A stretch of 64,000 bases of DNA from Bacteroidota bacterium (GCA_016711805.1 JADJSH010000037.1:186001-250000), one strand, 5' to 3'. Shown: positions 28,528 to 38,150, counted from the stretch's first letter. Notes: generated by a model from the sequence alone, not told the origin. Translations and numbers: made by a program.

Positions 28528-31110
28528 TTACTGAGCTTTTAATTTGTTTAAACGTCGTCTTTCAATAATAGCAACTATAGTACCTATTACCATTACTAAA
28601 CAACCAAGCCACAACACATTAATAAAAGGAAACATATAAGCTTCTAACACCACAAACTCTTTTGTGTTACTTACTTTTTCGCTCATTTGAATTTCAACAC
28701 TTCCTTCGTTTGGATTTATTTTCCAAAAAATAAACTTCAAGCCTAACTCATCTAATACAAATTCATCTGGTAATACCATATTTTGTTTTAAAATATATTT
28801 TGGTGTTGCTCTATAAACTCTTCCATTAATATCTGTAGCTTTTAAAACAGCAGTAACAATCAACAAACTATCATTTTTAGAGTACTCATCTTCAGTTAAA
28901 TTTGTGGTGATACTATCAATTTTTATAATAGCATTGTCTGCAAAAATAGTGTCGTTCATGTGCCCAACAAAATTAGTAGGTTCTTTATAAGCATCTTTTT
29001 TAGTAACCGTGTTATCCGCTAAATCAGCATAAGTAATATGGGTATAAATATCATTACTTAAAAAATGCTTCGTATCAGGATTTGATGCCTGTCCCATACG
29101 TGGGTTATCTTGCACCATTGGACTTAATTCAAATGCCTTTATTAATTTACCATTAGCATCTTTCGTAAAATAATCCATGTTAAAAAACACATCAATTCCT
29201 TTTCGTTCTTTGCCTTTATAGGTCACTAAATAATTACCCATTGGCAAAGTGTCGCCTTTGGTAAGCACTAAACTTTTTTGCGCATTAAAATTTTCGCCTA
29301 AGCTTGCAACGTTCTTCTGAGAAGTGTTTTGAGAAATAGTTTGCTTTTTTGAAGTAGAAATTAATGCTCCTAATAAAATTAATGCAAAACCTATGTGAGC
29401 AATAGATGCTCCAGCATGACGCATCCTGCCTTTTAAAATACGCATCCAATAATCTAAATTACAGAACACGGCAAATAAAGCTGAAATAAACAAAAAGCCA
29501 TAAGAAATTAAATTCCATTTATCAATTGATTTTGCTAAAGAATAGTCTTTTAAAAAGTATAAAGGAATTACTGCAGACAAACCAAACACAACGGCTAATA
29601 TTCCCGACAAACTAATGTGTTTTAAAAATAATTTTGGGTCCGTTTTTTTATACTTAAAATATTGGGTTACAGCTACCAACAGTAATACGATAATGGTAAA
29701 TGGTATCATCCACAAATTATAGTCAGCGATTTTTATAGGTGCTTTCTCTAAATTAAATAATTTATTCATCACTGGAATAGATGTGAAATAGGTAATTACC
29801 AATGATGACAATAAAAACACTAATGAGCCAACAAACATCCAAAACTCTCTCGAATACAAACTTTCCTCTTCTTCTTCTTTTGGAAAAAATTTAATGTAAG
29901 AATAAATCGTAATAATAAAACTTAGGGCTAACCACGTTAGTAATAAATTAATTTTATACCCAAATGTAATGCCAGCAAACAGCATTAATAAAGAAATCAT
30001 TACATAAGATACTCGAATTAATTTATCGTGTATTAATAATACAACACATATAAATACGAAAGTTAAAACATAAATCACTAACTGTCCTTGCATTCCTAAA
30101 TCAGTAAAAGCATGAACTGAACTATTGCCTAAAACACCACTTCGAGTTAAAAAAGTTGAATACAACACTAATAAAAAAGAAGAGATAGCCATTAAGTGGG
30201 TCATAAATAATGAACCTCCTTTGTTTTTATTGATGATCATCACATGCCCCGCGCCCACCATCACTAGCCAAGGCACTAAAGAAGAATTTTCTACAGGATC
30301 CCATGCCCAAAAACCACCAAAACTTAGTGCTTCGTAAGCCCAAGCTCCACCCATTAAAATACCGGTACCTAAAATCATGATACTAAAAAACGTCCACGTT
30401 AAAGCCGGTTTTTGCCAAGTGGTAAAGTCACGTTTCCATAAACCTGCTATTGCAAATACAAAAGGAACTAAAGTGGAAGAGAATCCTAAAAATAAGGTTG
30501 GTGGATGAATCGTCATCCAATAATTCATTAACAAGGGATTTAATCCACGTCCATCTAGTTTCTCTAAATAGTTCTCCATTTGTACAAATGGCAAGTTTGC
30601 GAACTCCGGATTTTCTCTCAATAAAATAAAAGGATTCGTTCCTAATTTATAATCGCCAATAAAAACACCCAACAACATACTAGCGATAAACACTTGCACT
30701 AATGCAAAAATGGCCATCGTGGGCGCTTCCCATTTAGCATCAATTGTTTTACGAAGTATATTCCCCAATACAACATTCCAAAAAGCCCATAGAAGGAAAC
30801 TACCTTCTTGTCCTTCCCAAAAGCAAGACATAATATATTGCATAGGCATTTCATTATTACTATGCTGCCACACATACGAATATTCGTAAAAATGATTGAA
30901 CAACATATAAAACAATGTTGCTGCAATGCCTATAACAGAAATAGAGTGAATTGTAAATGCTGTGTTCGCAAATTTCTTCCATTCGGAAGTCAACGTTTCT
31001 TTAGCATAAAAATAATAGCCAATTCCAGAAAATAATGCCGCAATTAAAGATAAAACAATGAATGCATTTCCCAACTGTCCTACCCAAAGATGTTCGCCTA
31101 CATAATTCAT
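28528..31110 (-). CDS. ccmF: Cytochrome c maturation heme lyase subunit CcmF
   Basis: An 860-residue polytopic inner-membrane protein. The WWD heme-handling signature GGFWAWDPVENSSLVPWL is at about 265-282, and conserved periplasmic histidine sites are visible (IHPPTLFLGF, 201-210). About 14 hydrophobic segments are followed by a large soluble region (about 600-825) and a final membrane helix. CcmF attaches heme, delivered by CcmE, to apocytochrome c. It is longer than the E. coli protein (about 650 residues), and the extra length is the periplasmic region near the C-terminus. It is in the operon with ccmB, C, D and E; no ccmA, ccmG or ccmH is present in the window. Confidence 0.93.
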   Translation of the reverse strand: MNYVGEHLWVGQLGNAFIVLSLIAALFSGIGYYFYAKETLTSEWKKFANTAFTIHSISVIGIAATLFYMLFNHFYEYSYVWQHSNNEMPMQYIMSCFWEGQEGSFLLWAFWNVVLGNILRKTIDAKWEAPTMAIFALVQVFIASMLLGVFIGDYKLGTNPFILLRENPEFANLPFVQMENYLEKLDGRGLNPLLMNYWMTIHPPTLFLGFSSTLVPFVFAIAGLWKRDFTTWQKPALTWTFFSIMILGTGILMGGAWAYEALSFGGFWAWDPVENSSLVPWLVMVGAGHVMIINKNKGGSLFMTHLMAISSFLLVLYSTFLTRSGVLGNSSVHAFTDLGMQGQLVIYVLTFVFICVVLLIHDKLIRVSYVMISLLMLFAGITFGYKINLLLTWLALSFIITIYSYIKFFPKEEEEESLYSREFWMFVGSLVFLLSSLVITYFTSIPVMNKLFNLEKAPIKIADYNLWMIPFTIIVLLLVAVTQYFKYKKTDPKLFLKHISLSGILAVVFGLSAVIPLYFLKDYSLAKSIDKWNLISYGFLFISALFAVFCNLDYWMRILKGRMRHAGASIAHIGFALILLGALISTSKKQTISQNTSQKNVASLGENFNAQKSLVLTKGDTLPMGNYLVTYKGKERKGIDVFFNMDYFTKDANGKLIKAFELSPMVQDNPRMGQASNPDTKHFLSNDIYTHITYADLADNTVTKKDAYKEPTNFVGHMNDTIFADNAIIKIDSITTNLTEDEYSKNDSLLIVTAVLKATDINGRVYRATPKYILKQNMVLPDEFVLDELGLKFIFWKINPNEGSVEIQMSEKVSNTKEFVVLEAYMFPFINVLWLGCLVMVIGTIVAIIERRRLNKLKAQ

Positions 31111-31140
31111 TCGTTTGTTATTGTTTTTAAGAAATAAATA

Positions 31141-31539
31141 TTATTTTTTGTTTTTGTCATCCCATGCCATAGCTTCCCATAGCTCTAATTTATTTCCGGC
31201 AGGATCCATTATCCATGCAAACACTCCGTTTTCGTGATATTCAGGACCCTTAACAACCTCAACATTACCAACTTTTAGTTGCTCAAGCATTTCAGCCATA
31301 TTGTCAACACGGTAATTAATCATAAATGATGATGTGCTTGGTTCAAACCATTTTGTATCAGAAGAAGCAACACTCCAAACGGTTAAGCCTTTATCTGAGG
31401 CTTGGTCGTTTGGCCATTTTATGATAGAACCGCCCCATGCTTCTAATTCTAATCCTAAGTTAGTTTTATACCACTCTGCTAATTCTTTTGGATTTTGAGT
31501 TTTAAAAAACACACCACCTATACCTGTAATTTTAGCCAT
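31141..31539 (-). CDS. VOC (glyoxalase/bleomycin resistance) family protein
   Basis: A 132-residue single vicinal-oxygen-chelate fold protein (GIGGVFFKTQNPKELAEWYKTNLGL at the start, IMDPAGNKLELWE at the end, with the metal-ligand-like E in LELWE). It is probably cytoplasmic and may bind a divalent metal. It sits between ccmE (13 bases) and ccmF (30 bases) in the same orientation, so it is part of the cytochrome c maturation transcript, though no VOC protein is a known Ccm component. The substrate is unknown. Confidence 0.85.
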   Translation of the reverse strand: MAKITGIGGVFFKTQNPKELAEWYKTNLGLELEAWGGSIIKWPNDQASDKGLTVWSVASSDTKWFEPSTSSFMINYRVDNMAEMLEQLKVGNVEVVKGPEYHENGVFAWIMDPAGNKLELWEAMAWDDKNKK

Positions 31540-31552
31540 TATTTTTTATGAT

Positions 31553-31936
31553 TTAAACTTTTGGTTTTCCATCGTTGTATTTACTTGGACACTTCATTAG
31601 GATTTCCTCTGCCTCAAATACGTCTCCATTCATTTTTCCTATTAATACAATTTGTTCTGATTTTTGAATGTCTTGAGGAACACTTTTATGAAGTATCACT
31701 TTTTTCTCAATCCCTTTATTATCATACATCATGAACGAACACTGGTCTGCATTAATTTTTGGATCGTATTGCACAGGAACTGTTTTGTTTAATTTTCCAA
31801 CCACATGATATTCGGTTTCAGGATTAGCACCTGCCTCTGTAAAATCTGAATAGGTTGCGCTACTTTGCAATGAAGTAAAAATAACTCCAATAGCAACTGC
31901 AATAACTACTATTCCTAATATGTGAATCTTTTTCAT
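31553..31936 (-). CDS. ccmE: Heme chaperone CcmE, cysteine (CxxxY) variant
   Basis: A 127-residue membrane-anchored periplasmic protein: an N-terminal anchor (about 5-24) and a small OB-fold (YHVVGKLN, QIVLIGKMNGDVFEAEEILMKCPSKY). In E. coli CcmE the heme is held covalently by histidine in HxxxY. Here that position is C116 in CPSKY, giving CxxxY as described for the Desulfovibrio-type Ccm system. The protein shuttles heme from CcmABCD to CcmF. It sits in the ccm operon between ccmD and the VOC gene. Confidence 0.9.
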   Translation of the reverse strand: MKKIHILGIVVIAVAIGVIFTSLQSSATYSDFTEAGANPETEYHVVGKLNKTVPVQYDPKINADQCSFMMYDNKGIEKKVILHKSVPQDIQKSEQIVLIGKMNGDVFEAEEILMKCPSKYNDGKPKV

Positions 31937-31998
31937 TGTGTTTTCTATTTAACCTTAAAGTGCGCAAAGATATGGCGCAAATTTCGCAGGGCTTTTAA

Positions 31999-32211
31999 TT
32001 ATTTTTTTTCTAGTTTTCTTAATTTCATATCTATGTAAGCCAAATAGCTAATCAAACATATAAAGATGATTGAGATAACCGCTATAACAACGTATATCTT
32101 TCCTTCACTTCTAAAAGTATCTGCCATTTGTGGTTCAACAGTCGCTTCTTGTGCTATTCCGAAAAACGGAATCAATAAACTTGCAAGTATTAATATAATT
32201 TTATTCTTCAT
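31999..32211 (-). CDS. ccmD: CcmD-like small membrane protein
   Basis: A 70-residue protein with a signal-like N-terminus, one transmembrane segment (about 41-60) and a short charged cytoplasmic end (DMKLRKLEKK). Its place between ccmC (11-base overlap) and ccmE fits CcmD, which helps release holo-CcmE from CcmABC. Sequence conservation in this family is low, so the call rests on position, size and topology. The N-terminal segment (LIPFFGIAQEA) may be a cleavable signal peptide. Confidence 0.72.
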   Translation of the reverse strand: MKNKIILILASLLIPFFGIAQEATVEPQMADTFRSEGKIYVVIAVISIIFICLISYLAYIDMKLRKLEKK

Positions 32212-32863
32212 TTTTTTTATGAGTTAAAATTGCTAAACGTTTTTTTACATCTAAAATCCAAAGACTTAATAATACCCAACCAATAACGGCCGGATAAAAT
32301 ACCATTCGCATATCGTTGTCTAAATCGTATTTACCAAAAGCAGGATTACCACCATTACCTGGATGTAAAGAATCTGTTAATCGAGGTAAAATCATAATAA
32401 ATACAAACATCATCACAAAAGCAAAAATATTATACACCGCAGCAATACGCGCACGCTTTAGTTCATCATCAATTGAACTTCTTAAAATAAAATATGCTAA
32501 ATAAATTAAGATGGCTATGGCAACTCCATTTAATTTTGGGTCTTCAAAAGTCCACCAAGTTCCCCATGTAAATTTAGCCCACATACAACCTGTAAGCAAG
32601 CCTGGTAAAGCAAAAAATAATCCCGTTTGTGCAGCTTGGTTGCTTATAATATCCGAACGTAAATCATTTTTTGATAAATGCCTAATTGCAAAAACAACTG
32701 AGTATCCCATTTGAAATATCATAGCAAACCAGATAGGCACATGGTAAAATAAATTACGGATGGTTTCGTATAAAATATTCAGCTTTGGCACAGGCGCTAA
32801 CATACCCCATACTAATGTGTATAGGATAAGAATAACCGCTGCTATTTTCCACCATTTTATCAT
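32201..32863 (-). CDS. ccmC: Heme transporter/handling protein CcmC
   Basis: A 220-residue six-helix membrane protein when started at the ATG at 32863 (MIKWWKIAAV). The longer frame to 32911 would run into ccmB and adds a non-hydrophobic stretch, so I prefer the shorter start, 4 bases after the ccmB stop. The tryptophan-rich loop TWGTWWTFEDPKL (99-111) is the WWD equivalent and H41 in FYHVPIWF is a conserved heme ligand. CcmC loads heme onto CcmE. The end overlaps ccmD by 11 bases. Confidence 0.92.
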   Translation of the reverse strand: MIKWWKIAAVILILYTLVWGMLAPVPKLNILYETIRNLFYHVPIWFAMIFQMGYSVVFAIRHLSKNDLRSDIISNQAAQTGLFFALPGLLTGCMWAKFTWGTWWTFEDPKLNGVAIAILIYLAYFILRSSIDDELKRARIAAVYNIFAFVMMFVFIMILPRLTDSLHPGNGGNPAFGKYDLDNDMRMVFYPAVIGWVLLSLWILDVKKRLAILTHKKNEE

Positions 32864-32867
32864 AAAC

Positions 32868-33527
32868 TTATTCTTTCCAAAGGTAATTAAATAATAGCGT
32901 TGCCAAAGCAACTACCACAATATTTAGCATGATTAATATGAGAAGGTATTTATAGCTTACACTCCAAGCTAAGCCATCAATAGCATGCTTGCTCAATTTT
33001 ACAGATACCAATAATAATGGCATTAATACAGGAAAACTCAAAATAGCCATTAAACTAATATTATTATTAGCTTTTGAGGCAATAGCACTCATTAAACTTA
33101 ACACGCCCGAAAAGGCTGAAGAACTGAATAACAAGGCCAATAAAAACATGCCAAAATCTTGAACCATACTCCCAACAAACCATGAATAAAAGAAAAACGT
33201 AAGCATACTTAAAGCCGCCATCAATAGCATATTGTAAATAATCTTACTTAAAATAAAAGTTCGGGCATTATAATAGAGGTAATTATATAAGCCTTTTCCT
33301 TTAGTTTCCTGCATAAAACTTTTGCTAGAAACATTAACTGTGATAAACATAAAAATAACCCAAAACAAAGCGTTCCAAACTGCTGGTTGAATTACCTTTT
33401 TGAAACATAAAGCCGAAATGAAAACTGTAGCAACTATATAAACTAAAATTCCGGCAAGAGTTGACTTTTGCCGGAATTCTAGTAAAAATTCTTTTTTAAT
33501 AAGTTGAGATAGTAATTGAGTGTTCAT
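32868..33527 (-). CDS. ccmB: Heme exporter ABC-type permease CcmB
   Basis: A 219-residue inner-membrane protein with about six hydrophobic helices and the CcmB opening (LIKKEFLLEFRQKSTLAGILVYIVA). FSSSAFSGVLSLMSAIASKANNN (around 115-137) matches the conserved central region. It forms the membrane part of the CcmAB transporter needed to release heme-CcmE. It is the first gene of the operon read here. The ATPase CcmA is not adjacent and must be elsewhere if present. Confidence 0.9.
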   Translation of the reverse strand: MNTQLLSQLIKKEFLLEFRQKSTLAGILVYIVATVFISALCFKKVIQPAVWNALFWVIFMFITVNVSSKSFMQETKGKGLYNYLYYNARTFILSKIIYNMLLMAALSMLTFFFYSWFVGSMVQDFGMFLLALLFSSSAFSGVLSLMSAIASKANNNISLMAILSFPVLMPLLLVSVKLSKHAIDGLAWSVSYKYLLILIMLNIVVVALATLLFNYLWKE

Positions 33528-33567
33528 TGAGTCGCAAATTTACGCTCAATAACTGAAAATCCCAATT

Positions 33568-36500
33568 TTATCGCATCATTTGCACATATCCTTTATAAAT
33601 ATTTGGAGTAGCTGCAGGAACACTTAGTATGAAGAAATACGTACCATCATTATATCCACCACCATTCCAATCATTTTTATAGTTATCTTGTTCAAATATC
33701 TTTTTACCCCAACGGTTAAAAATTGTTAAGTTGTTGCTTCCAAGCACTTCTAAGTTCTTAAACTTTAAAAAATCATTAGCGCCATCACCATTTGGTGTAA
33801 ACACATTTGGAATCTCCAATACAGCATCCACAACATAATTTACAGTATATGAATTTGAACAACCACTTGAACCTGTAACCGTCAATATTACAGGGAAAGT
33901 TCCAGCAGTTGTATAGGCATGATTAACATTATTGCCACTTCCTACGTTTCCATCTCCAAATGTCCAAGTCCAGCTTGTAATAGAGCCAGTAGCAATTGTA
34001 GATGTGCTCATAAAATCAATTAATACGGTAGGTGTAACAGGTGATGGAGGTGTAGAAGTGAAACTCGCTACTGGTATTACATCATCCACTACGGTAATTG
34101 TATTAGTTGTTACACAACCTTTAGCATCCGTGAATGTAACCGTTACAGTTCCAGCCGAACACATTAGAGTTGAATCTCCAAGAGAAGTATTATCGTTTGA
34201 CCAAGCATACGTAAATGGCGTAAACGATGATGCTCCTACTGCTGTAATATCCGCACATTCTGTCGGACAAATAACTAAATCTGTTGGTAAGAAATTAACT
34301 GTTGGAGTTGATTTAACCGTTGCTACTGTGGCCGTACCAACGCATAAGTTTGCATCACGTACTAAAACCGAATAAACACCTTGATTAGTAGTTGTTGCCG
34401 TTGAAGCTGTTCCTAAAACAGAAGGAGTCCAAGAATAAGTATAAGCAGTTTGACCACCTGTAACTGTTGGCGTTAACGTAGCATTTGAGCCATTACAAAA
34501 TACAATAGGTGTTGCCGACATTGCCACTGTTGGATTTGCCGCTGTTACAACATTACATGAATTAGAGATAGCACTCACGCATCCAGAAGCATTGTTAGTC
34601 ACTTGTAAAGTTAACACCGTTGCCGTAGATACGGTTAAAGAACTAGCATTTGAACCATTACTCCATGTATATGTATAGGCTCCGGTTGGCGAAAAAGAAA
34701 CCGCCGTTACAGTTGCATTTGCGCCAGAACACATACCTACTGTTGGTGTAATAACAACTGTTGGTGTAGGATTAATAGACACATTAATTGATGCCGTTGA
34801 AACACAATTGTTAGCCGATACCGTTACTGAATATACTCCGCCAACATTAACCGTTGTTGTTTGAGCAGTTGCCACATTTGACCAGCTATAACTCGTTGCC
34901 CCCGAAATAGAAGCTGTTAATGTTGAAGTTCCTGTTCCACAAATAGAAGCTGGATTAGCTGTAATACCAACAGTTGGTGAACTTGTTGAAATAGTAAATG
35001 TTGTGGAACCAGAGCAACCATTAATATCAGTTACAGTTACCGTTCTTACTCCTCCTGTTAATGCTGCGGTAGCCGTATTAATAGGGCCAGGCGACCAAGT
35101 ATAAGAAGCGTACGCTGCCATACCTACCGTTGGAGGATTTAAAGATAAAGTAGTGCTAGTAGCTGGTGCACAATAATTTAATGGACCAAATACAACAGGT
35201 ATTGGGTTAGGAAAGATAAAAATAGAATCAGACGATGATTTAAAACAGCCGAATTTTTTAACCGTTACAAAATATACACCTGATGTATTAGCCGCTGTAG
35301 AGCAACCATTAGCCCCGTTGCTCCAATACACATTATCAAAAGCTGCGCAATTTGACACCGATAAAGTTGCTCCAGGAGTTGCGCAAACTGTACCTGAAGG
35401 CGAAGAAACAATTGACGGTTGAGGCACAGATAAATTTTCGATTTTTATGAAATACGTAGCAGATGCTGATAGTGGAGGTGTTCCATTATCAGTACCTGTT
35501 ACTACTACAGTATGAATGCCTGTTAATGTTGGGCTTGCCACAACCATCCAAGCATATGTTGTAGTTCCCGCAGAAGTTGTAGTAACACCTAATGGCTGAA
35601 AATTTGCGCCTAAAGTTGGAGCACTTCCGTTTACCGTAATAGATTGTGTGCTTTCTGGAGCTAAAAACGTAGTTGTATAAACAAGCGTATCTCCTAACGA
35701 ACAAATTCTTATTGTATCTCCACAAGCAGAACCACCACCAGTGGCATCTTGAATAATTGGAGGTAAGTTGTTATTTGTACCACAAGAGTTAAAGAAATAA
35801 GATTTATTATCTAAAAATGAAATACCATCATTTAAACCATAAGGACCATCATAAGAAACGCCCGCTTGATCAAAACGACCAATTTGAACGAAATTTACAC
35901 CATCTCCTTTGTTTACACCAACGGTAGATGGAACACCACCAAATCCACCAACACCTTGAGATGCCGAACCTGTTGTCCATTGCATATCTCCATAACAGAA
36001 AGCAATATTATTACCATTTGGCAATAATGGATCAGAACCATCTGTTAAAATTAATTGAAAATCGTTTAGCTTATCAGTCATAGAACTGTAATAGCCCACA
36101 TTACTCCATTTTACAATTAAAGACGTTGCTGTTTGTTTAAAATACACTAAACCACTAGCTGCACCTCTTGTATCAACATCTCCCCAAAAAGGAGCAATCA
36201 TTACAAAACTTGGATCAGGAAATGAGTTTGAACTAAATGTAGAATATGAACTACCAAACGATACATTACCATTATTATTAATAAATAAACTATTGTAAGT
36301 AGTTCCGTAAAAACAAAAATTAAATCCTAAAGGGATTGAGTTTGACGATCCATCATCATTTCTGTAAGGAGATGTATAGCCGCTCATAGGAACCAATGTA
36401 AATGTTGGATCTACTGGAACCATACACTGGCAAGCCCCTGTGCTACTAGTTTTAGCGGCTGAAGCCAAGCCTAACGTTTTATCTGCAACCTGAGAAGTAG

Positions 36501-36672
36501 TTGATATTGAACCCGCATTTGCAGGGCTATTAACCATTTTATAATTAGCTGTTGGAATTAATTGTCCGTTTGCTTTTAAATTTTGGTAATTTTGCTCTGT
36601 AGTTAAAATAGTTTGTGCTTTAACAATTGTAAGTGCAAACAACATAACAAATAGTAATCTAAACTTTTTCAT
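33568..36672 (-). CDS. Secreted multidomain protein with PKD domain and T9SS type B C-terminus
   Basis: A 1034-residue exported protein. The signal peptide ends near VKAQ. Residues about 85-295 resemble a nidogen/NIDO-type extracellular domain (SIPLGFNFCFYGTTYNSLFI, NGNVSFG). Several Ig-like or SprB-like repeats (about 400-860) follow, then a PKD domain near 860-945 (SWTWTFGDGNVGSGNN, HAYTTAGTFPVILTV) and a gliding motility-associated sorting domain (IPNVFTPNGDGANDFLKF...FNRWGKKIFEQ). It is therefore a T9SS cargo, probably a surface adhesin. It is monocistronic, with a good upstream promoter match. Confidence 0.9.
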   Translation of the reverse strand: MKKFRLLFVMLFALTIVKAQTILTTEQNYQNLKANGQLIPTANYKMVNSPANAGSISTTSQVADKTLGLASAAKTSSTGACQCMVPVDPTFTLVPMSGYTSPYRNDDGSSNSIPLGFNFCFYGTTYNSLFINNNGNVSFGSSYSTFSSNSFPDPSFVMIAPFWGDVDTRGAASGLVYFKQTATSLIVKWSNVGYYSSMTDKLNDFQLILTDGSDPLLPNGNNIAFCYGDMQWTTGSASQGVGGFGGVPSTVGVNKGDGVNFVQIGRFDQAGVSYDGPYGLNDGISFLDNKSYFFNSCGTNNNLPPIIQDATGGGSACGDTIRICSLGDTLVYTTTFLAPESTQSITVNGSAPTLGANFQPLGVTTTSAGTTTYAWMVVASPTLTGIHTVVVTGTDNGTPPLSASATYFIKIENLSVPQPSIVSSPSGTVCATPGATLSVSNCAAFDNVYWSNGANGCSTAANTSGVYFVTVKKFGCFKSSSDSIFIFPNPIPVVFGPLNYCAPATSTTLSLNPPTVGMAAYASYTWSPGPINTATAALTGGVRTVTVTDINGCSGSTTFTISTSSPTVGITANPASICGTGTSTLTASISGATSYSWSNVATAQTTTVNVGGVYSVTVSANNCVSTASINVSINPTPTVVITPTVGMCSGANATVTAVSFSPTGAYTYTWSNGSNASSLTVSTATVLTLQVTNNASGCVSAISNSCNVVTAANPTVAMSATPIVFCNGSNATLTPTVTGGQTAYTYSWTPSVLGTASTATTTNQGVYSVLVRDANLCVGTATVATVKSTPTVNFLPTDLVICPTECADITAVGASSFTPFTYAWSNDNTSLGDSTLMCSAGTVTVTFTDAKGCVTTNTITVVDDVIPVASFTSTPPSPVTPTVLIDFMSTSTIATGSITSWTWTFGDGNVGSGNNVNHAYTTAGTFPVILTVTGSSGCSNSYTVNYVVDAVLEIPNVFTPNGDGANDFLKFKNLEVLGSNNLTIFNRWGKKIFEQDNYKNDWNGGGYNDGTYFFILSVPAATPNIYKGYVQMMR

Positions 36673-36698
36673 ATGATTTTTGTTTTAAGTCCAAGATT

Positions 36699-36730
36699 CA
36701 AACATAATAATTAATTAATTAGAAATCAAA
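36699..36730 (-). promoter_or_regulatory. Bacteroidota sigma-A-type promoter for the 33568-36672 gene
   Basis: On the minus strand, TTTG (36730-36727) and TATGTTTG (36706-36699) are separated by 20 bases, a close match to the Bacteroidota TTTG / TAnnTTTG promoter. The predicted start would give a leader of about 20 bases before the ATG at 36672. This is the best two-box match I found in the window. Confidence 0.6.
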
Positions 36731-36755
36731 TCTCTACGCCTTTTAAACCAGCTAT

Positions 36756-37319
36756 ATGAATAAACTAATCATTCTAATATCACTCATTTCATTAGCTGTA
36801 ATTTTATATGCTTTTATCGGTCGAAAAGGGACGCCAACTTCATCCATACATCAATTTAGCGCAAAAAGCCTTGAGGGTGAGCTAGTTAACTTCTCGTCCT
36901 TTAAGGGCAAAAAGATTTTAATTGTCAACACAGCGAGTAAATGTGGCTTTACACCTCAGTACAAAGATTTAGAAACTTTATACGAAAAGTACAAGGATAA
37001 AAATTTTGTGATTGTTGGATTCCCATGTAATCAGTTTGGAAATCAAGAACCAGGAAACAGCTCCGACATTAAATCATTTTGCACCAGAAACTACGGTGTT
37101 ACATTTCCAATGATGGAAAAAGTGGATGTTAAGGGTGATAGCATTTGTGACATCTACAAATGGTTGACTGCCAAAGAAAAAAATGGTGTAGAAAGTAGTT
37201 CTGTGAAATGGAACTTTCAAAAATATATGATTGACGAAAATGGATTTTTAGTGGGTCATGTAAATTCATTAAAAAGTCCTAATTGCGACAAGATTGTCGG
37301 TTGGATTGAAGGGAAGTAA
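36756..37319 (+). CDS. Glutathione peroxidase family thiol peroxidase
   Basis: A 187-residue protein with an N-terminal membrane anchor or uncleaved signal (about 3-21), so it acts outside the cytoplasm. The catalytic tetrad is visible: C63 in ASKCGFTPQY, Q93 in CNQFG, and W152-N153 in KWNFQKY. A cysteine (not selenocysteine) peroxidase of this group normally uses thioredoxin-type reductants to remove peroxides. C91 of PCNQFG is part of the family signature. It is monocistronic and divergent from the T9SS cargo gene. Confidence 0.92.
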   Translation: MNKLIILISLISLAVILYAFIGRKGTPTSSIHQFSAKSLEGELVNFSSFKGKKILIVNTASKCGFTPQYKDLETLYEKYKDKNFVIVGFPCNQFGNQEPGNSSDIKSFCTRNYGVTFPMMEKVDVKGDSICDIYKWLTAKEKNGVESSSVKWNFQKYMIDENGFLVGHVNSLKSPNCDKIVGWIEGK

Positions 37320-37320
37320 A

Positions 37321-37400
37321 GCCCTCATCCCCAACCCTTCTCCCATAGGAGAAGGGAGTGCTTCCCTCTCCATGAGGGAGAGGGATTGAGGGAGAGGGGT
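37321..37400. repeat. GC-rich double hairpin between convergent genes
   Basis: Two perfect stems lie back to back: CCCTTCTCC (37335-37343) with GGAGAAGGG (37348-37356) around a CATA loop, and CCCTCTC (37364-37370) with GAGAGGG (37378-37384). The whole spacer is C/G purine-pyrimidine rich and repetitive (CCCTCTCC motifs), unlike the AT-rich neighbourhood. It belongs to a class of dispersed repeats seen in many bacterial spacers and probably terminates transcription from both sides. Confidence 0.55.
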
Positions 37401-38150
37401 CTACCTCAATACTGTAGTGGAATTTGCCTGAATAGTTGGCATAATTAAAATGTCATTAATATTAACATGCGCTGGGCGAGATGCCATCCAATAAATGGTT
37501 TCGGCAATATCTTCTGGTTTTAAAGGCACAATGTTTTCATACACTTTTTTGGCACGTTCTTCATCTCCATCAAAACGTACAATACTAAATTCGGTTTCTA
37601 CCATGCCAGGATTTACTGCCGAAACTTTAATGCCGTGAGGTAATAAATCAATACGCATTCCTTTGTTTAAGGCGTCAACTGCATGTTTGGTAGCGCAATA
37701 CACATTTCCATTAGCATATACTTCTTTTCCTGCAATAGAACCAATATTGATAATGTGGCCTTTTTTATTTTGAATCATGATTTGAGAAATATGTTTTGTG
37801 ACATACAACAAACCTTTGATATTAGTATCAATCATTTGTTCCCAGTGGTTGATTTTTCCATCCTGAATAGTTGACAAACCTGCTGCTAAACCAGCATTAT
37901 TAACCAACACGTCAATTGCTTTAAAATCTGATGGAATAGAATTAATAGCATCAGCCACTTGTTTTTCATCACGAACATCAAAACATAATTCTAACACATT
38001 AATTTTAAAGTCTTTTACTAAGGCTGATTTCAATTCTGCAAGTCGCTCTTGTCTTCTACCTGTAATTATTAAATTATATCCGTGTTTAGCAAACTCCAAA
38101 GCGGTTGATTTTCCAATACCCGAAGTTGCTCCTGTAATTAATGCGATCAT
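37401..38150 (-). CDS. Short-chain dehydrogenase/reductase (YdfG-like)
   Basis: A 249-residue classical SDR. The cofactor motif is TGATSGIG (6-13), NNAGLAAG (84-91) is the structural motif, and the catalytic residues are S138, Y151 and K155 (YCATK). GRRQERL after beta-2 (31-37) favours NADP(H). The end of the protein (RPAHVNINDILIMPT) closely resembles the YdfG/serine 3-dehydrogenase group that oxidises 3-hydroxy acids. The physiological substrate is not provable from sequence. Monocistronic. Confidence 0.9.
   Translation of the reverse strand: MIALITGATSGIGKSTALEFAKHGYNLIITGRRQERLAELKSALVKDFKINVLELCFDVRDEKQVADAINSIPSDFKAIDVLVNNAGLAAGLSTIQDGKINHWEQMIDTNIKGLLYVTKHISQIMIQNKKGHIINIGSIAGKEVYANGNVYCATKHAVDALNKGMRIDLLPHGIKVSAVNPGMVETEFSIVRFDGDEERAKKVYENIVPLKPEDIAETIYWMASRPAHVNINDILIMPTIQANSTTVLR

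Noticed and set aside
32864..32911. Longer CcmC start
   Set aside because: It would overlap the end of ccmB and adds a charged stretch before the first helix; the ATG at 32863 fits better.
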